Origin: an uncultured Eubacteriales bacterium
Lineage (GTDB): Bacteria > Bacillota > Clostridia > Oscillospirales > Butyricicoccaceae
DNA: 64,000 bases
Assembly (NCBI GenBank): GCA_934395135.1
Contig: CAKRRK010000001.1
Span: 237,088-301,087 of the forward strand
Reading direction: 5' to 3'
Shown here: piece after piece, positions 8,088 through 16,014 of the stretch
Layout of the letters: each line of letters opens with the position of its first letter
How positions within the stretch are numbered: position 1 is the first letter of the stretch
Made by a program: the position numbers and the translations under genes
The notes under the pieces: model-generated
Database searches by the model: none
What the model was told of the DNA's origin: nothing
The model's input: only the letters and a program-made list of their open reading frames with translations

Positions 8088-8852
8088 ATGGAATTTACAG
8101 ACCAGTTTATCATTGCCGCGGCTGGCAAGGACGCAATTGAAGTGCAGAATGCGGGGCTGCCCTGCTTGAACCTTGCCTATTCTCTGACGCCGCGGGGCGG
8201 TTTGCAGTGCGATCGGATGGTTTCCAATCCCCGCCGGTCGATTCTGGGCATTTCCAACGTCCGCCACACCAAAACCTGTGAAAATCCTTCCCTGCTTTCC
8301 GACGATATCCTGTCGGCCGTCAAGCGGCTAGGATTTTCCGGCGTTTTTGCCGATCTGGAAGAACCCCTTGCCGCCGGTATTCTGCCGGTGTTGGACGCTG
8401 TGCTGCACAAACACGGCATCCCTCTTTTTGTTCCCTGTTTTAAAACCGTCTATACCTCCCATGCCTTTATCACCATAGAAACCGCCATCAGCGGCGGCAT
8501 TTTCCGGGAGTATGTCCGAGAATATACGGAAACATATGCCCATATCGCCGCCCAGGTAACTCCGGTATCCACAGAGTTTCTGCTGCCAGCCCAGGACGCC
8601 GCCGGCACCCCGGTTTCCCGGGAAGACATCGCCCGCCGGATCCGGGAACAAAATGCCTCTGTGTTTTTTTCCAGCGAGCTTTGCTGCAATTATTTCACCT
8701 TCACCGACAGCGAACAAAAGGGCCATTTTGTTATTTTTGACGACGCGCGAACCCTGCAAAAAAAGGTCAGCATTTTGCAGGAAGCCGGCATTGGTCATAT
8801 TTTCATTGTATATCCCCACTTTCTGGAATACATAAAAGAACAGGCAGGGTAA
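8088..8852 (+). CDS. Unrecognised 254-residue protein, possible TIM-barrel fold
   Basis: I do not recognise the family. No signal peptide or membrane segment is visible. The layout of alternating strands and helices, with GFSGVFADLEEP near residue 85, GIPLFVPCF near 118, SVFFSSELCCNYF near 200 and GIGHIFIVYPH near 239, resembles a shortened glycoside-hydrolase-18-like barrel, where an acid at the end of a strand is catalytic; this is only a fold guess. RBS GAGGA is 7 bases before the ATG. The gene stands alone, divergent from the yqeG operon, and its stop is inside its own terminator hairpin. Confidence 0.6.
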   Translation: MEFTDQFIIAAAGKDAIEVQNAGLPCLNLAYSLTPRGGLQCDRMVSNPRRSILGISNVRHTKTCENPSLLSDDILSAVKRLGFSGVFADLEEPLAAGILPVLDAVLHKHGIPLFVPCFKTVYTSHAFITIETAISGGIFREYVREYTETYAHIAAQVTPVSTEFLLPAQDAAGTPVSREDIARRIREQNASVFFSSELCCNYFTFTDSEQKGHFVIFDDARTLQKKVSILQEAGIGHIFIVYPHFLEYIKEQAG

Positions 8853-8876
8853 AAACCCCGCCTGTTTTCTTTTTTC
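8841..8876 (+). terminator. Intrinsic terminator overlapping the stop of the 8088 gene
   Basis: Stem CAGGCAGGGT / ACCCCGCCTG with one mismatch and loop AAAA, followed by a run of T broken by one C. Confidence 0.8.
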
Positions 8877-9038
8877 CTATCTGCAGCAACCGCAGCCGTT
8901 ATCGCAGCCGCAACCGCAGTTGTTGTCGCAGCCACAGCAATCGTCATCTTTGTTGACACAGAAAACCCAGATAATGATGATTGCCAGAATGATAATGATC
9001 CACCAGTAGCATCCATTGGAATTGTTGTTACTAAACAT
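8877..9038 (-). CDS. Small Cys-rich single-pass membrane protein (53 residues)
   Basis: Too short for usual gene callers but well supported: TAGGAGGT lies 7 bases before the ATG at 9038. The protein has a polar Asn-rich start (FSNNNSNG), one strongly hydrophobic helix (residues ~11-28, WWIIIILAIIIIWVFCV), then a tail with 11 Cys in 20 residues built from CGC and DN units (CCGCDNNCGCGCDNGCGCCR). The tail could bind metal or form disulfides. The shape recalls small spore or coat-associated Cys-rich membrane peptides of Firmicutes, but I cannot assign it to one. It follows the SLH-protein gene on the same strand. Confidence 0.75.
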   Translation of the reverse strand: MFSNNNSNGCYWWIIIILAIIIIWVFCVNKDDDCCGCDNNCGCGCDNGCGCCR

Positions 9039-9100
9039 AAATGTTACCTCCTAAAAGTAATTCCTCTATATACTATTTCGGAGGCGGGATTTTGGTTCCC

Positions 9101-10192
9101 CTAAAGCATGGTATTTGTTTGACGATATTGTTCCCGGGAAAAAATGCCTTTGGCAATGAGCACGTCGGCCAGGGTATCGGCAGAATGCTTCATCCCGGCG
9201 CCAAGGGCCAGATAGGAAACGTACACCATATTGTCCCGGTAAAAATACCGCTGTGCCTGGATCGCGGCGGCGTCTGCCGGGGAAAGCACGCCGGCTGTCT
9301 GGGCAAAGTCTACCGCGCTGTTCCAGACAAAATCCCCCGCGCCGTCGTCATATTGCAGCGCCCGCAGAATAAACGTCAGAAACTGATTGCCTGTCATAAT
9401 CCCGTTGGGAGTATAGGTGGTGGCGGACGTTCCGTTTGTATAACCCATGTGATACGCATAGGCCACATAGCGGTCTGCCCAGGCGGGGACGTCTGCAAAC
9501 GGATGGCTTCCGCCATAGGAAAGAGCCGCCTCTTCTTCTCCCAAAAGCCGAAGCAGCATGACAACTCCTTCAATCCGCGTGGACTGCCGATCCAGTTCAT
9601 ATCCCGTTTCCGTGCCGCGGAACAGTCCCAGGGAATACAATGCGTCGCCATAGCTTGTATATTGCACCAAATACGATTCTCCGTCAGCTTTGGAGAAGGT
9701 TCCCTTTGCATATACAGCACCTGCCGAAACCGCAGTAAAAGACGCCGTTGTCTCCTCCGGCACCAGGTAGCTGTGGTATTGGATGAGGCTTCCTGCCTGC
9801 AATTCACTGCCTGCGGTAAGATCCAGCACCCTGCCGCCGGACAGAGACACTGTGCCGGACCACACAAACAGCTGTGTTCCCGTTCCGCCGGAAATCACCG
9901 TGCCCGGCTGTACCGGTACTTTGGTATATCCTCCGCCGGCCGGCGCAAGGAGATCGGCCGCATAGGCGGCATATTCTTCCGTTGTTTGCGGAACGGCGGT
10001 TTCCGCCTCCGCTGCCGCAAGCGCCGCCGCCGTCTTTTCCGCCGCGGTGTTTACCACGCTGGAACGATAGGTACTGTCAAGATAACTTTTGGAAATCAGC
10101 GGGTCGCTTTTGGTGCCGGCCGTACCCGCCGCAACGGCAGTTATGACCAGCGCCGCCGCAGCCAGCGCGGCAACTATACTTTTTCTCTTCAT
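9101..10192 (-). CDS. Exported SLH-repeat protein
   Basis: 363-residue secreted protein. Residues 1-25 are a signal peptide (KRKS then an Ala/Val-rich core ending near AGTAG). An Ala-rich region (~40-75) precedes a beta-rich segment with repeated Gly-Ser-Thr. Two S-layer-homology-like units follow (~190-320; GLFRGTETGYELDRQ, FADVPAWADRYVAYAYHMGYTNG and YTPNGIMTGNQFLTFILRAL), which in this family bind pyruvylated secondary wall polymer. A CsaB-like pyruvyl transferase is encoded at 48799, which fits. The start at 10192 is supported by AGAGGAGA upstream; longer in-frame readings run through the promoter. Confidence 0.82.
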   Translation of the reverse strand: MKRKSIVAALAAAALVITAVAAGTAGTKSDPLISKSYLDSTYRSSVVNTAAEKTAAALAAAEAETAVPQTTEEYAAYAADLLAPAGGGYTKVPVQPGTVISGGTGTQLFVWSGTVSLSGGRVLDLTAGSELQAGSLIQYHSYLVPEETTASFTAVSAGAVYAKGTFSKADGESYLVQYTSYGDALYSLGLFRGTETGYELDRQSTRIEGVVMLLRLLGEEEAALSYGGSHPFADVPAWADRYVAYAYHMGYTNGTSATTYTPNGIMTGNQFLTFILRALQYDDGAGDFVWNSAVDFAQTAGVLSPADAAAIQAQRYFYRDNMVYVSYLALGAGMKHSADTLADVLIAKGIFSREQYRQTNTML

Positions 10193-10232
10193 GCAGGCGG
10201 ACTCTCCTCTCTTTGTCAACTGATTTTTTTCT

Positions 10233-10261
10233 ATTATACGACAGATTCGGCGGTTATGCAA
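10233..10261 (-). promoter_or_regulatory. SigA-type promoter of the SLH-protein gene
   Basis: Minus strand: TTGCAT, 17-base spacer, TATAAT, about 40 bases before the ATG at 10192. Confidence 0.7.
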
Positions 10262-10325
10262 TGCAAACCCCATTCTCTTTGTCAAAAGTCTGCCCTGTGC
10301 GCAGAATCCCCAGGATGTCAAGCGC

Positions 10326-10367
10326 AGCAAAAACCCGATACCCGCAGAAAACTGCGGATACCGGGTT
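10326..10367 (-). terminator. Intrinsic terminator after rex
   Basis: 16-base stem with two G-U pairs on the minus strand (arms 10332-10347 and 10352-10367), four-base loop, then GTTTTTGC. Confidence 0.85.
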
Positions 10368-10395
10368 CTATGTGTTGTTTCGGTACAGACCGTTA

Positions 10396-11022
10396 TTATT
10401 CCACTTTGTAGCAAAGTGTCATAAGGCTGTCGGAAAAATGAACGTTTTCCACCGCAACCCCGCACTCCTCGCTTTTTATATCCACATTGGTAAAGTTCCA
10501 AATGCCCTTAATCCCGCTTTTTACCAGGGTATCCGCCATGCTGTTGGCGAAATCCCTCGGTATGGTGAGCACCGCAATGTCCGGCTTCTCTTTTTTTACA
10601 TAGTCTTCCAATTCGGACACCGGCCGGATGGTAATGTCGCCGAACGTTCTTCCGATAATGTCCTTGCTGGCATCAAACCCACAAATCAGCCGGAACCCGC
10701 AGCCAAAAAAATTGAAATTTTTGATCAGCGCTTTTCCAATGTTACCAATTCCAATGATCACGGCCGTGCGGTTTTTATGCAGTCCTAAAATACGGGAAAG
10801 CTCCTCCAGCAGCTTTTCCACGTTGTAACCGTATCCCTGTTGACCGAACCCGCCAAAGCAGTTGAGATCCTGCCGGATCTGCGAGGCGGTGATGCCCATC
10901 GTCGCGGCAAGTTCCTTGGAGGATATTCTCGCCACATTTTTCTCTTTCAGGTCGGAAATGTATCGATAGTAACGAGGTATACGGTTAATGACGGTCTGCG
11001 AAATTTCTTTATTTTTTTCCAC
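10396..11022 (-). CDS. rex: Redox-sensing transcriptional repressor Rex
   Basis: Homodimeric DNA-binding repressor that senses the NADH/NAD+ ratio and controls fermentation and respiration genes. The 208 residues hold a winged helix (~15-80; AATMGITASQIRQDLNCFG is the recognition region) and a Rossmann domain with GIGNIGKAL near residue 92. The domain-swapping helix is at the C-terminus. The start is GTG at 11022, with AGAAGGAGG 6 bases upstream. It is 17 bases after the isocitrate dehydrogenase gene, so it shares that transcript. I did not find a convincing Rex operator nearby. Confidence 0.95.
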   Translation of the reverse strand: MEKNKEISQTVINRIPRYYRYISDLKEKNVARISSKELAATMGITASQIRQDLNCFGGFGQQGYGYNVEKLLEELSRILGLHKNRTAVIIGIGNIGKALIKNFNFFGCGFRLICGFDASKDIIGRTFGDITIRPVSELEDYVKKEKPDIAVLTIPRDFANSMADTLVKSGIKGIWNFTNVDIKSEECGVAVENVHFSDSLMTLCYKVE

Positions 11023-11039
11023 GTATAGCCTCCTTCTGT

Positions 11040-12188
11040 CTACAATGATTTTATGGTTTCCAGTACATAGTTTGTAAATTCTTCCCCGGTTGCCCCGTCG
11101 CTTCTGCCGGTGCAGACATACTTCTTATCCTGGAACATACAGATATCCAGCGCGGTTTCCAGCTTCTTTGCAAGCTCCACTTCACCAATGTGCTCCAGCA
11201 GCATAACAGACGCCCGCAAAATGGAGCATGGATCCGCATAAATATCCCGCCCTTCCTGCACCATCCGCGGCGCCGAGCCATGGATGGCCTCAAACATCGC
11301 ATACCGTTTGCCGATGTTGGCGGAGCCGGCCGTACCAACGCCGCCCTGCAGTTCCGCCGCTTCGTCTGTAATGATATCCCCATACAGGTTCGGCAGCACC
11401 ACAACCTTAAAGTCACGGCGGCGGTTTTCATCCAGCAGCTTCGCCGTCATAATGTCGATGTACCAGTCGTCAAACCGCACCTCCGGGTATTCCTCTGCGA
11501 TTTTCTGGCAGGTTTTCAGAAATTTGCCGTCGGTAGTTTTTATGATATTGGCCTTTGTTACCGCCGTCACGCGGTTCTTTCCGGTCTTTCTTGCATAATC
11601 GAATGCCAGCCGCGCAATCCGTTCGCATCCCTCTGACGTAGCCACGGTAAAGTCAATGGCAAGGTCTTCCGTCACATTGACCCCCAGGCTGCCCACCGCG
11701 TAACCGCCTTCTGTATTTTCCCGGTAAAATGTCCAGTCAATGCCCTGTTCCGGAATTTTGACCGGCCGCACGTTTGCAAACAGGTCCAGCGCCTTGCGCA
11801 TCGCCACATTGGCGCTTTCCACATTCGGCAGGCCGTCGCCCGCTCTCGGCGTTGTAGTAGGGCCTTTCAAAATGACGTGGCAGGCTTTCAGTTCTTCCAT
11901 AGTGTCCGGCGGAATCGCGCAGCCAAGTTCCGCCCGCCGTTCGATTGTCAACCCGTCAATCACGCGAAATTCCACTTTTCCCGCTTTTACTTTATCGTCC
12001 AGCAGGGTTTGCAGCGCCATCATCGCCGTCTGCGTGAGCCGCGGTCCGATGCCGTCGCCGCCACACACGCCGATGATGATTTTATCCAGCTTGCTGTAGT
12101 CGATAAAATCCCCTTGGGCTTTCATTGCCTCTACCCGGGCAAGCTGCATGGTGATAATCTCTTCAAAACGTTCCATTGCCATATTCAT
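11040..12188 (-). CDS. icd: Isocitrate dehydrogenase, isocitrate/isopropylmalate family (probably NAD-type)
   Basis: Oxidative decarboxylation of isocitrate to 2-oxoglutarate. The 382 residues carry GGDGIGP near residue 45, the substrate loop ESANVAMRKALDLFANVRP, YRENTEGGYAVG, the metal Asp region DEAAELQGG, and the cofactor loop AIHGSAPRM. The loop looks more like NAD-type than E. coli NADP-type enzymes; this needs an alignment. Position after aconitase and the absence of leu genes argue against isopropylmalate dehydrogenase. I chose ATG 12188 over GTG 12194 because GGAGG is 9 bases upstream. It has its own strong promoter behind the aconitase terminator. Confidence 0.87.
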   Translation of the reverse strand: MNMAMERFEEIITMQLARVEAMKAQGDFIDYSKLDKIIIGVCGGDGIGPRLTQTAMMALQTLLDDKVKAGKVEFRVIDGLTIERRAELGCAIPPDTMEELKACHVILKGPTTTPRAGDGLPNVESANVAMRKALDLFANVRPVKIPEQGIDWTFYRENTEGGYAVGSLGVNVTEDLAIDFTVATSEGCERIARLAFDYARKTGKNRVTAVTKANIIKTTDGKFLKTCQKIAEEYPEVRFDDWYIDIMTAKLLDENRRRDFKVVVLPNLYGDIITDEAAELQGGVGTAGSANIGKRYAMFEAIHGSAPRMVQEGRDIYADPCSILRASVMLLEHIGEVELAKKLETALDICMFQDKKYVCTGRSDGATGEEFTNYVLETIKSL

Positions 12189-12212
12189 AATCACATTCCT
12201 CCAACAGATTTT

Positions 12213-12242
12213 ATTGTATCAAATTTGGAATATGTTTGTCAA
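12213..12242 (-). promoter_or_regulatory. SigA-type promoter of icd-rex
   Basis: Minus strand: consensus TTGACA, 18-base spacer, TACAAT, about 25 bases before the icd ATG. It starts right after the aconitase terminator, so icd-rex can be transcribed apart from aconitase. Confidence 0.78.
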
Positions 12243-12283
12243 GAAAATAACAAACAAGGACACGCAAAAACAGCGTGTCCTTG
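12241..12283 (-). terminator. Intrinsic terminator after aconitase
   Basis: 11-base perfect stem CAAGGACACGC / GCGTGTCCTTG, 7-base loop, then TTTGTTATTTTC on the minus strand. The tail runs into the icd -35 box. Confidence 0.82.
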
Positions 12284-12289
12284 CCGATC

Positions 12290-14212
12290 TTATGCCTGCT
12301 GGGCTTTTGTATAGTTCAGCGTGCCGCCGGCCAGCAGGGCGCTGCGCTGCCGCTGAGAAATGTCGCAGTCTGCCTGGAAGGTATGTCCGCCGGCACAAAC
12401 GGTTACCGCACCGCCTGCTTCAATTTCCGCCCGAATATGAGGCAGGGTGATTTCATCCAAAAGATTTACCTTGTCATAGTCTGCAGGGTCTGCAAACGTC
12501 AGGGGGATGATGCCGGAATTCACCAGATTTGCCTTATGAATGCGGGCAAAAGATTTTGCCAGCACTGCGCGCACGCCGAGGTACAACGGCACCAGCGCGG
12601 CATGCTCTCTGGAGGAACCCTGCCCGTAGTTTGCGCCGCCGATAATGACGCCGCCGCCCTGGGCCTTGCACCGTTCCGGAAATTCCGGATCCACATTGAT
12701 AAAGCAATAGTTGGAATAATACGGGATATTGGAACGATATGGCAGAAGCTTGGAGCCTGCCGGCAGGATATGGTCTGTGGTAATATTATCCTCCGTTTTC
12801 AACACGATTTTTCCGGTATAAGCGGATTCCAGCGTCTTTCCAAGCGGGAACGGCTTGATGTTCGGCCCCCGCTGCACCTCCACCTCATCCGGATTTTCTG
12901 ACGGGGAAATAATCATGCAGTCGTTGATTTCAAATTCCGAAGGCATCGCAATCCGAGGCATTTTGCCCAGGGTGCGGGGGTCGGTCAGCACGCCGGTGAG
13001 GGCAGACGCCGCGGCGACTTCCGGCGACACCAGGTAAATTTTTGCATCCTGGGTGCCGCTCCGGCCTTCAAAGTTCCGGTTAAAGGTGCGCAGGGACACG
13101 CCCGCCGACTCCGGCGACTGTCCCATGCCGATGCACGGACCGCAGGCGCATTCCAGAATGCGGGCGCCGGACGCGATAATCTCCGACAGGGCGCCATTTT
13201 TCGCCAGCATATGGAACACCTGCATAGAGCCGGGCGAAATGGTAAGGGATACATCCGGATGCACCGTCCTGCCCTTTAAAATATGCGCCACCTTCATCAT
13301 ATCGTGGTAGGAGGAATTGGTACAAGAACCGATGCAGCACTGATTCACCCGAATGGGACCGATACCGGTCACCTCTTCTACGTTGTCCGGCATATGCGGC
13401 TTTGCCGCCAAAGGTTCCAGCGCGCTCAAATCAATGGTGTATTCCTCATCGTACTTTGCATCCGGATCAGAACACAACTCCACATAATCCGCTTCCCTGC
13501 CCTGGGCCTTTAAAAACTCCCGGGTGACTTCATCGGACGGAAAGATGGAGGTAGTCGCCCCCAGTTCTGCGCCCATGTTGGTTATGGTTGCGCGTTCCGG
13601 AACCGACAGCGTTTTTACGCCCTCACCGGCGTATTCCACAATCTTCCCGACGCCGCCCTTTACCGTCATAATGCGGAGCACCGCCAAAATTACATCTTTG
13701 GCAGACACCCAGTCGGACAGCCGGCCCGTCAGGTTGATCCGCACCATTTTGGGCATGGGAATGTAATACGCGCCGCCGCCCATTGCAACTGCCACGTCCA
13801 GTCCGCCAGCGCCAAATGCCAGCATGCCGATGCCACCGCCGGTCGGCGTATGAGAATCCGATCCGATGAGGGTTTTGCCCGGCGCGCCAAAGCGCTCCAG
13901 ATGAATCTGATGACAGATGCCGTTGCCGGCCTTGGAATAATAAATTCCATGCTTTTTCGCCACGGAACCAATGTATTTATGGTCGTCCGCATTTTCAAAC
14001 CCGGACTGCAGCGTATTGTGGTCGATATAGGCTACGGAACGTTCTGTTTTTACCTGATCCACCCCCAGCGCTTCAAACTGCAGATAGGCCATTGTTCCTG
14101 TGGCGTCCTGCGTCAAAGTCTGGTCAATCCGCAGGCCGATCTCCTGCCCCTGAACCATGTTTCCATCCACCAAATGCGCTTTTAATATTTTTTCCGCAAT
14201 TGTCATTCCCAT
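12290..14212 (-). CDS. acnA: Aconitate hydratase
   Basis: Isomerises citrate to isocitrate with a [4Fe-4S] cluster. The 640 residues correspond to the shorter mitochondrial-type/AcnX-like arrangement seen in many Clostridia. Cluster ligands are Cys in CCIGSCTNSS (one) and in CACGPCIGMGQSP (two). The swivel domain carries ANYGQGSSREHAAL and SFARIHKANLVNSG. I chose ATG 14212 because AAAAGGAG is 8 bases upstream; the longer reading starts inside the repeat-rich leader. It stands upstream of icd-rex, giving the citrate-to-2-oxoglutarate branch. Confidence 0.93.
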   Translation of the reverse strand: MGMTIAEKILKAHLVDGNMVQGQEIGLRIDQTLTQDATGTMAYLQFEALGVDQVKTERSVAYIDHNTLQSGFENADDHKYIGSVAKKHGIYYSKAGNGICHQIHLERFGAPGKTLIGSDSHTPTGGGIGMLAFGAGGLDVAVAMGGGAYYIPMPKMVRINLTGRLSDWVSAKDVILAVLRIMTVKGGVGKIVEYAGEGVKTLSVPERATITNMGAELGATTSIFPSDEVTREFLKAQGREADYVELCSDPDAKYDEEYTIDLSALEPLAAKPHMPDNVEEVTGIGPIRVNQCCIGSCTNSSYHDMMKVAHILKGRTVHPDVSLTISPGSMQVFHMLAKNGALSEIIASGARILECACGPCIGMGQSPESAGVSLRTFNRNFEGRSGTQDAKIYLVSPEVAAASALTGVLTDPRTLGKMPRIAMPSEFEINDCMIISPSENPDEVEVQRGPNIKPFPLGKTLESAYTGKIVLKTEDNITTDHILPAGSKLLPYRSNIPYYSNYCFINVDPEFPERCKAQGGGVIIGGANYGQGSSREHAALVPLYLGVRAVLAKSFARIHKANLVNSGIIPLTFADPADYDKVNLLDEITLPHIRAEIEAGGAVTVCAGGHTFQADCDISQRQRSALLAGGTLNYTKAQQA

Positions 14213-14290
14213 GTTTTCCGACTCCTTTTCTATCTTCCTCATTAAAATCTGCAAGCTTTGTATGGTCTTCTCTCTTGCTGTGACACAAAG

Positions 14291-14323
14291 GTTTTCCACA
14301 TTTCCACAGAGTTTTCCACATTT
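14291..14323. repeat. 13-base direct repeat GTTTTCCACATTT, two copies 20 bases apart
   Basis: Exact copies at 14291-14303 and 14311-14323, with a third shorter TTTCCACA between them (14301-14308) and TTTTCCACC at 14343-14351. Each TTTTCCACA differs by one base from the DnaA box TTATCCACA. The 20-base period puts the copies on one face of the helix. Confidence 0.7.
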
Positions 14324-14406
14324 AAAGCAGGGAAATCCTGACTTTTCCACCAATTTCCGGTAGTTTATGTAACTATTTTGTCATTTTGCGTTTCCATATT
14401 GTAACC

Positions 14407-14455
14407 TTTGCAGCCAGATAGCATTTGCAGCCATTCCTTCATTTTGTTCGCAGCC
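14407..14455. repeat. Direct repeats TTTGCAGCCA x2 plus TTCGCAGCC
   Basis: Exact 10-base copies at 14407-14416 and 14424-14433 and a related copy at 14447-14455, upstream of aconitase and just past the tsaD stop. They may be sites for a regulator that is not identifiable here. Confidence 0.55.
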
Positions 14456-14548
14456 GTCCCAGTAAAACATTTTTTCGGGCTGTTTCATCCTAAAACAGCG
14501 CCTGCAGTCTTTCCTTTTTTATTGTACATAAAACACGCCGGTTATGCA

Positions 14549-15574
14549 TCAGCTTTTTTTACTGATATTTTCACAAATATCTGCCGTTGCATAAGCATTT
14601 TGCCAAGTTGTGCCGGTATTGCCGGCTAAAAACTCATAATATCCCTGGCTGCCAATCATCGCCGCGTTATCGCCGCACAAATCCACCGGCGGCAGATACA
14701 GCCGAACGCCTTCCTGTCCGGCCATAGCAGAAAGATCCCGCCGCAGCCTGGAGTTTGCCGCAACGCCGCCGGCGCACACCACAACGCGGCTGCCGGTCTC
14801 CCGAATCGCAAGGGCCAGACGGGATGTAAGCGTTTCGCTGACCGCTGCGCTGAATGACGCTGCAAGGCCGGCTTTGTCCAGTTCCTCTCCCTTTTGTCCG
14901 GCATGGTGCACCAGGTTGATGACCGCGGTCTTCAAGCCGGAAAAGGAAAAATCCAGCGGCGCATCCTTCACCGCAGCTCTGGGAAGCTGGTATCTGGTAT
15001 CGTCCCCTTCCCGGGATAACGCGTCAATTTTAACGCCGCCGGGATAGCCGATTCCCATTACCCGCGCCACCTTGTCAAAGGCCTCCCCGGCCGCATCGTC
15101 CCGAGTGCCGCCCAGAACACGCATGACGGTATAATCCTGCACCTCTACTATGAGACTATGCCCGCCGGATGCGACAAGGCACAAAAACGGCGGTGCAAGT
15201 TCCGGATATGCCAGATAATTTGCCGCAATATGCCCCCGGATGTGGTGCACCGGCACAAAGGGCTTTCCAAGGGCAAAGGCATAGGCCTTTGCAAAATTGG
15301 CCCCCACCAGCAAAGCACCGATGAGTCCCGGAGCGCATGTTGCCGCAACCGCGTCTATGTCGCTCTTTGCAATCCCGGCCTGAGACAGCGCGCGGCCGGT
15401 TACCTTGCAGATGGCTTCCACATGCTTTCTGGAAGCAATTTCCGGTACTACACCTCCATACAAAGCATGCAGTTGCGCCTGGGAATAAATCACATTGGAT
15501 ACAATCCGCCTCCCATCCTCTATCACCGCTGCCGCGGTTTCATCGCAGGAGGATTCTATGGCCAATATCTTCAT
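14549..15574 (-). CDS. tsaD: tRNA N6-adenosine threonylcarbamoyltransferase
   Basis: Transfers the threonylcarbamoyl group to A37 of ANN-decoding tRNAs (t6A) together with TsaB and TsaE, using threonylcarbamoyl-AMP from TsaC. 341 residues of the ASKHA fold: ILAIESSCDETAAAVIED at the start, the metal-binding HHIRGHIAANYL (~110), FLCLVASGGHSLIVEV (~135) and CAGGVAANSRLR near 265. A GTG at 15583 overlaps the rimI stop by 4 bases; I prefer ATG 15574 because AGGTGA precedes it and it matches the usual family N-terminus. tsaB is not in this window. Confidence 0.93.
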   Translation of the reverse strand: MKILAIESSCDETAAAVIEDGRRIVSNVIYSQAQLHALYGGVVPEIASRKHVEAICKVTGRALSQAGIAKSDIDAVAATCAPGLIGALLVGANFAKAYAFALGKPFVPVHHIRGHIAANYLAYPELAPPFLCLVASGGHSLIVEVQDYTVMRVLGGTRDDAAGEAFDKVARVMGIGYPGGVKIDALSREGDDTRYQLPRAAVKDAPLDFSFSGLKTAVINLVHHAGQKGEELDKAGLAASFSAAVSETLTSRLALAIRETGSRVVVCAGGVAANSRLRRDLSAMAGQEGVRLYLPPVDLCGDNAAMIGSQGYYEFLAGNTGTTWQNAYATADICENISKKS

Positions 15575-15579
15575 CGTTC

Positions 15580-16014
15580 TCACCTGTATTCATAATTCAT
15601 AATGATGCCGTCCTCCGCAGGATTCCGGTAAAAATTTTTGCGCGTACCCGCTTCATAAAATCCGCAGGAACGATACAGTTTTTTCGCCGTTTCGTTGCCC
15701 TGCCGCACCTCAAGGGACAGAGACGAAAGCTTCCCTGCGCCGGCGTTTTGCAAATGGCGCACCAAGGCTTTTCCCACCCCGCGCCGGCGATACGCTTCTT
15801 TTACCGCCACATTGGTAATATACCCTTGGTCCAGGACAACATGACAGCCGATATAGCCTGCCACCTCCCGGTCAAAAAGGCAGACAAAAAATCGGGCCGC
15901 CGGATTCCGAAGTTCTTCCTCCAAAGCCTTCGCCGACCAGGGAACGGCAAAGCATTCCCGTTCGATGGCAGCCACTTCCGCCACATGCGCTGCGGCCATG
16001 GTTACAATCGTCAT
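15580..16014 (-). CDS. rimI: Ribosomal protein S18-alanine N-acetyltransferase
   Basis: GNAT-fold acetyltransferase of 144 residues that acetylates the N-terminal Ala of ribosomal protein S18 in the cytoplasm. Visible features are IERECFAVPWSAKALEEEL near residue 17, YITNVAVKEAYRRRGVGKAL (~70, acetyl-CoA pyrophosphate loop RRRGVG) and LEVRQGNETAKKLYRSCGF (~100), all diagnostic for RimI. It overlaps the phosphatase gene before it by 4 bases and tsaD after it, the usual clostridial rimI-tsaD pairing. Confidence 0.92.
   Translation of the reverse strand: MTIVTMAAAHVAEVAAIERECFAVPWSAKALEEELRNPAARFFVCLFDREVAGYIGCHVVLDQGYITNVAVKEAYRRRGVGKALVRHLQNAGAGKLSSLSLEVRQGNETAKKLYRSCGFYEAGTRKNFYRNPAEDGIIMNYEYR

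Larger units (their letters stand above)
14213..14548. promoter_or_regulatory. Repeat-rich upstream region of aconitase (336 bases)
   Basis: No gene. It holds two sets of direct repeats (14291-14323 and 14407-14455), several TTTCCACA-like words, and a weak stem-loop at 14480-14500 (GCTGTTT / AAACAGC) without a T-run. I could not place a convincing -35/-10 pair; TACAAT occurs twice on the minus strand but without a good -35. The density of repeats suggests regulator binding ahead of aconitase. Confidence 0.5.

Noticed and set aside
14480..14500. Hairpin GCTGTTT / AAACAGC as a terminator for tsaD
   Set aside because: Seven base pairs, AT-rich and followed on the minus strand by CCGAAAAAA, not by T; I left it as a weak structure only.
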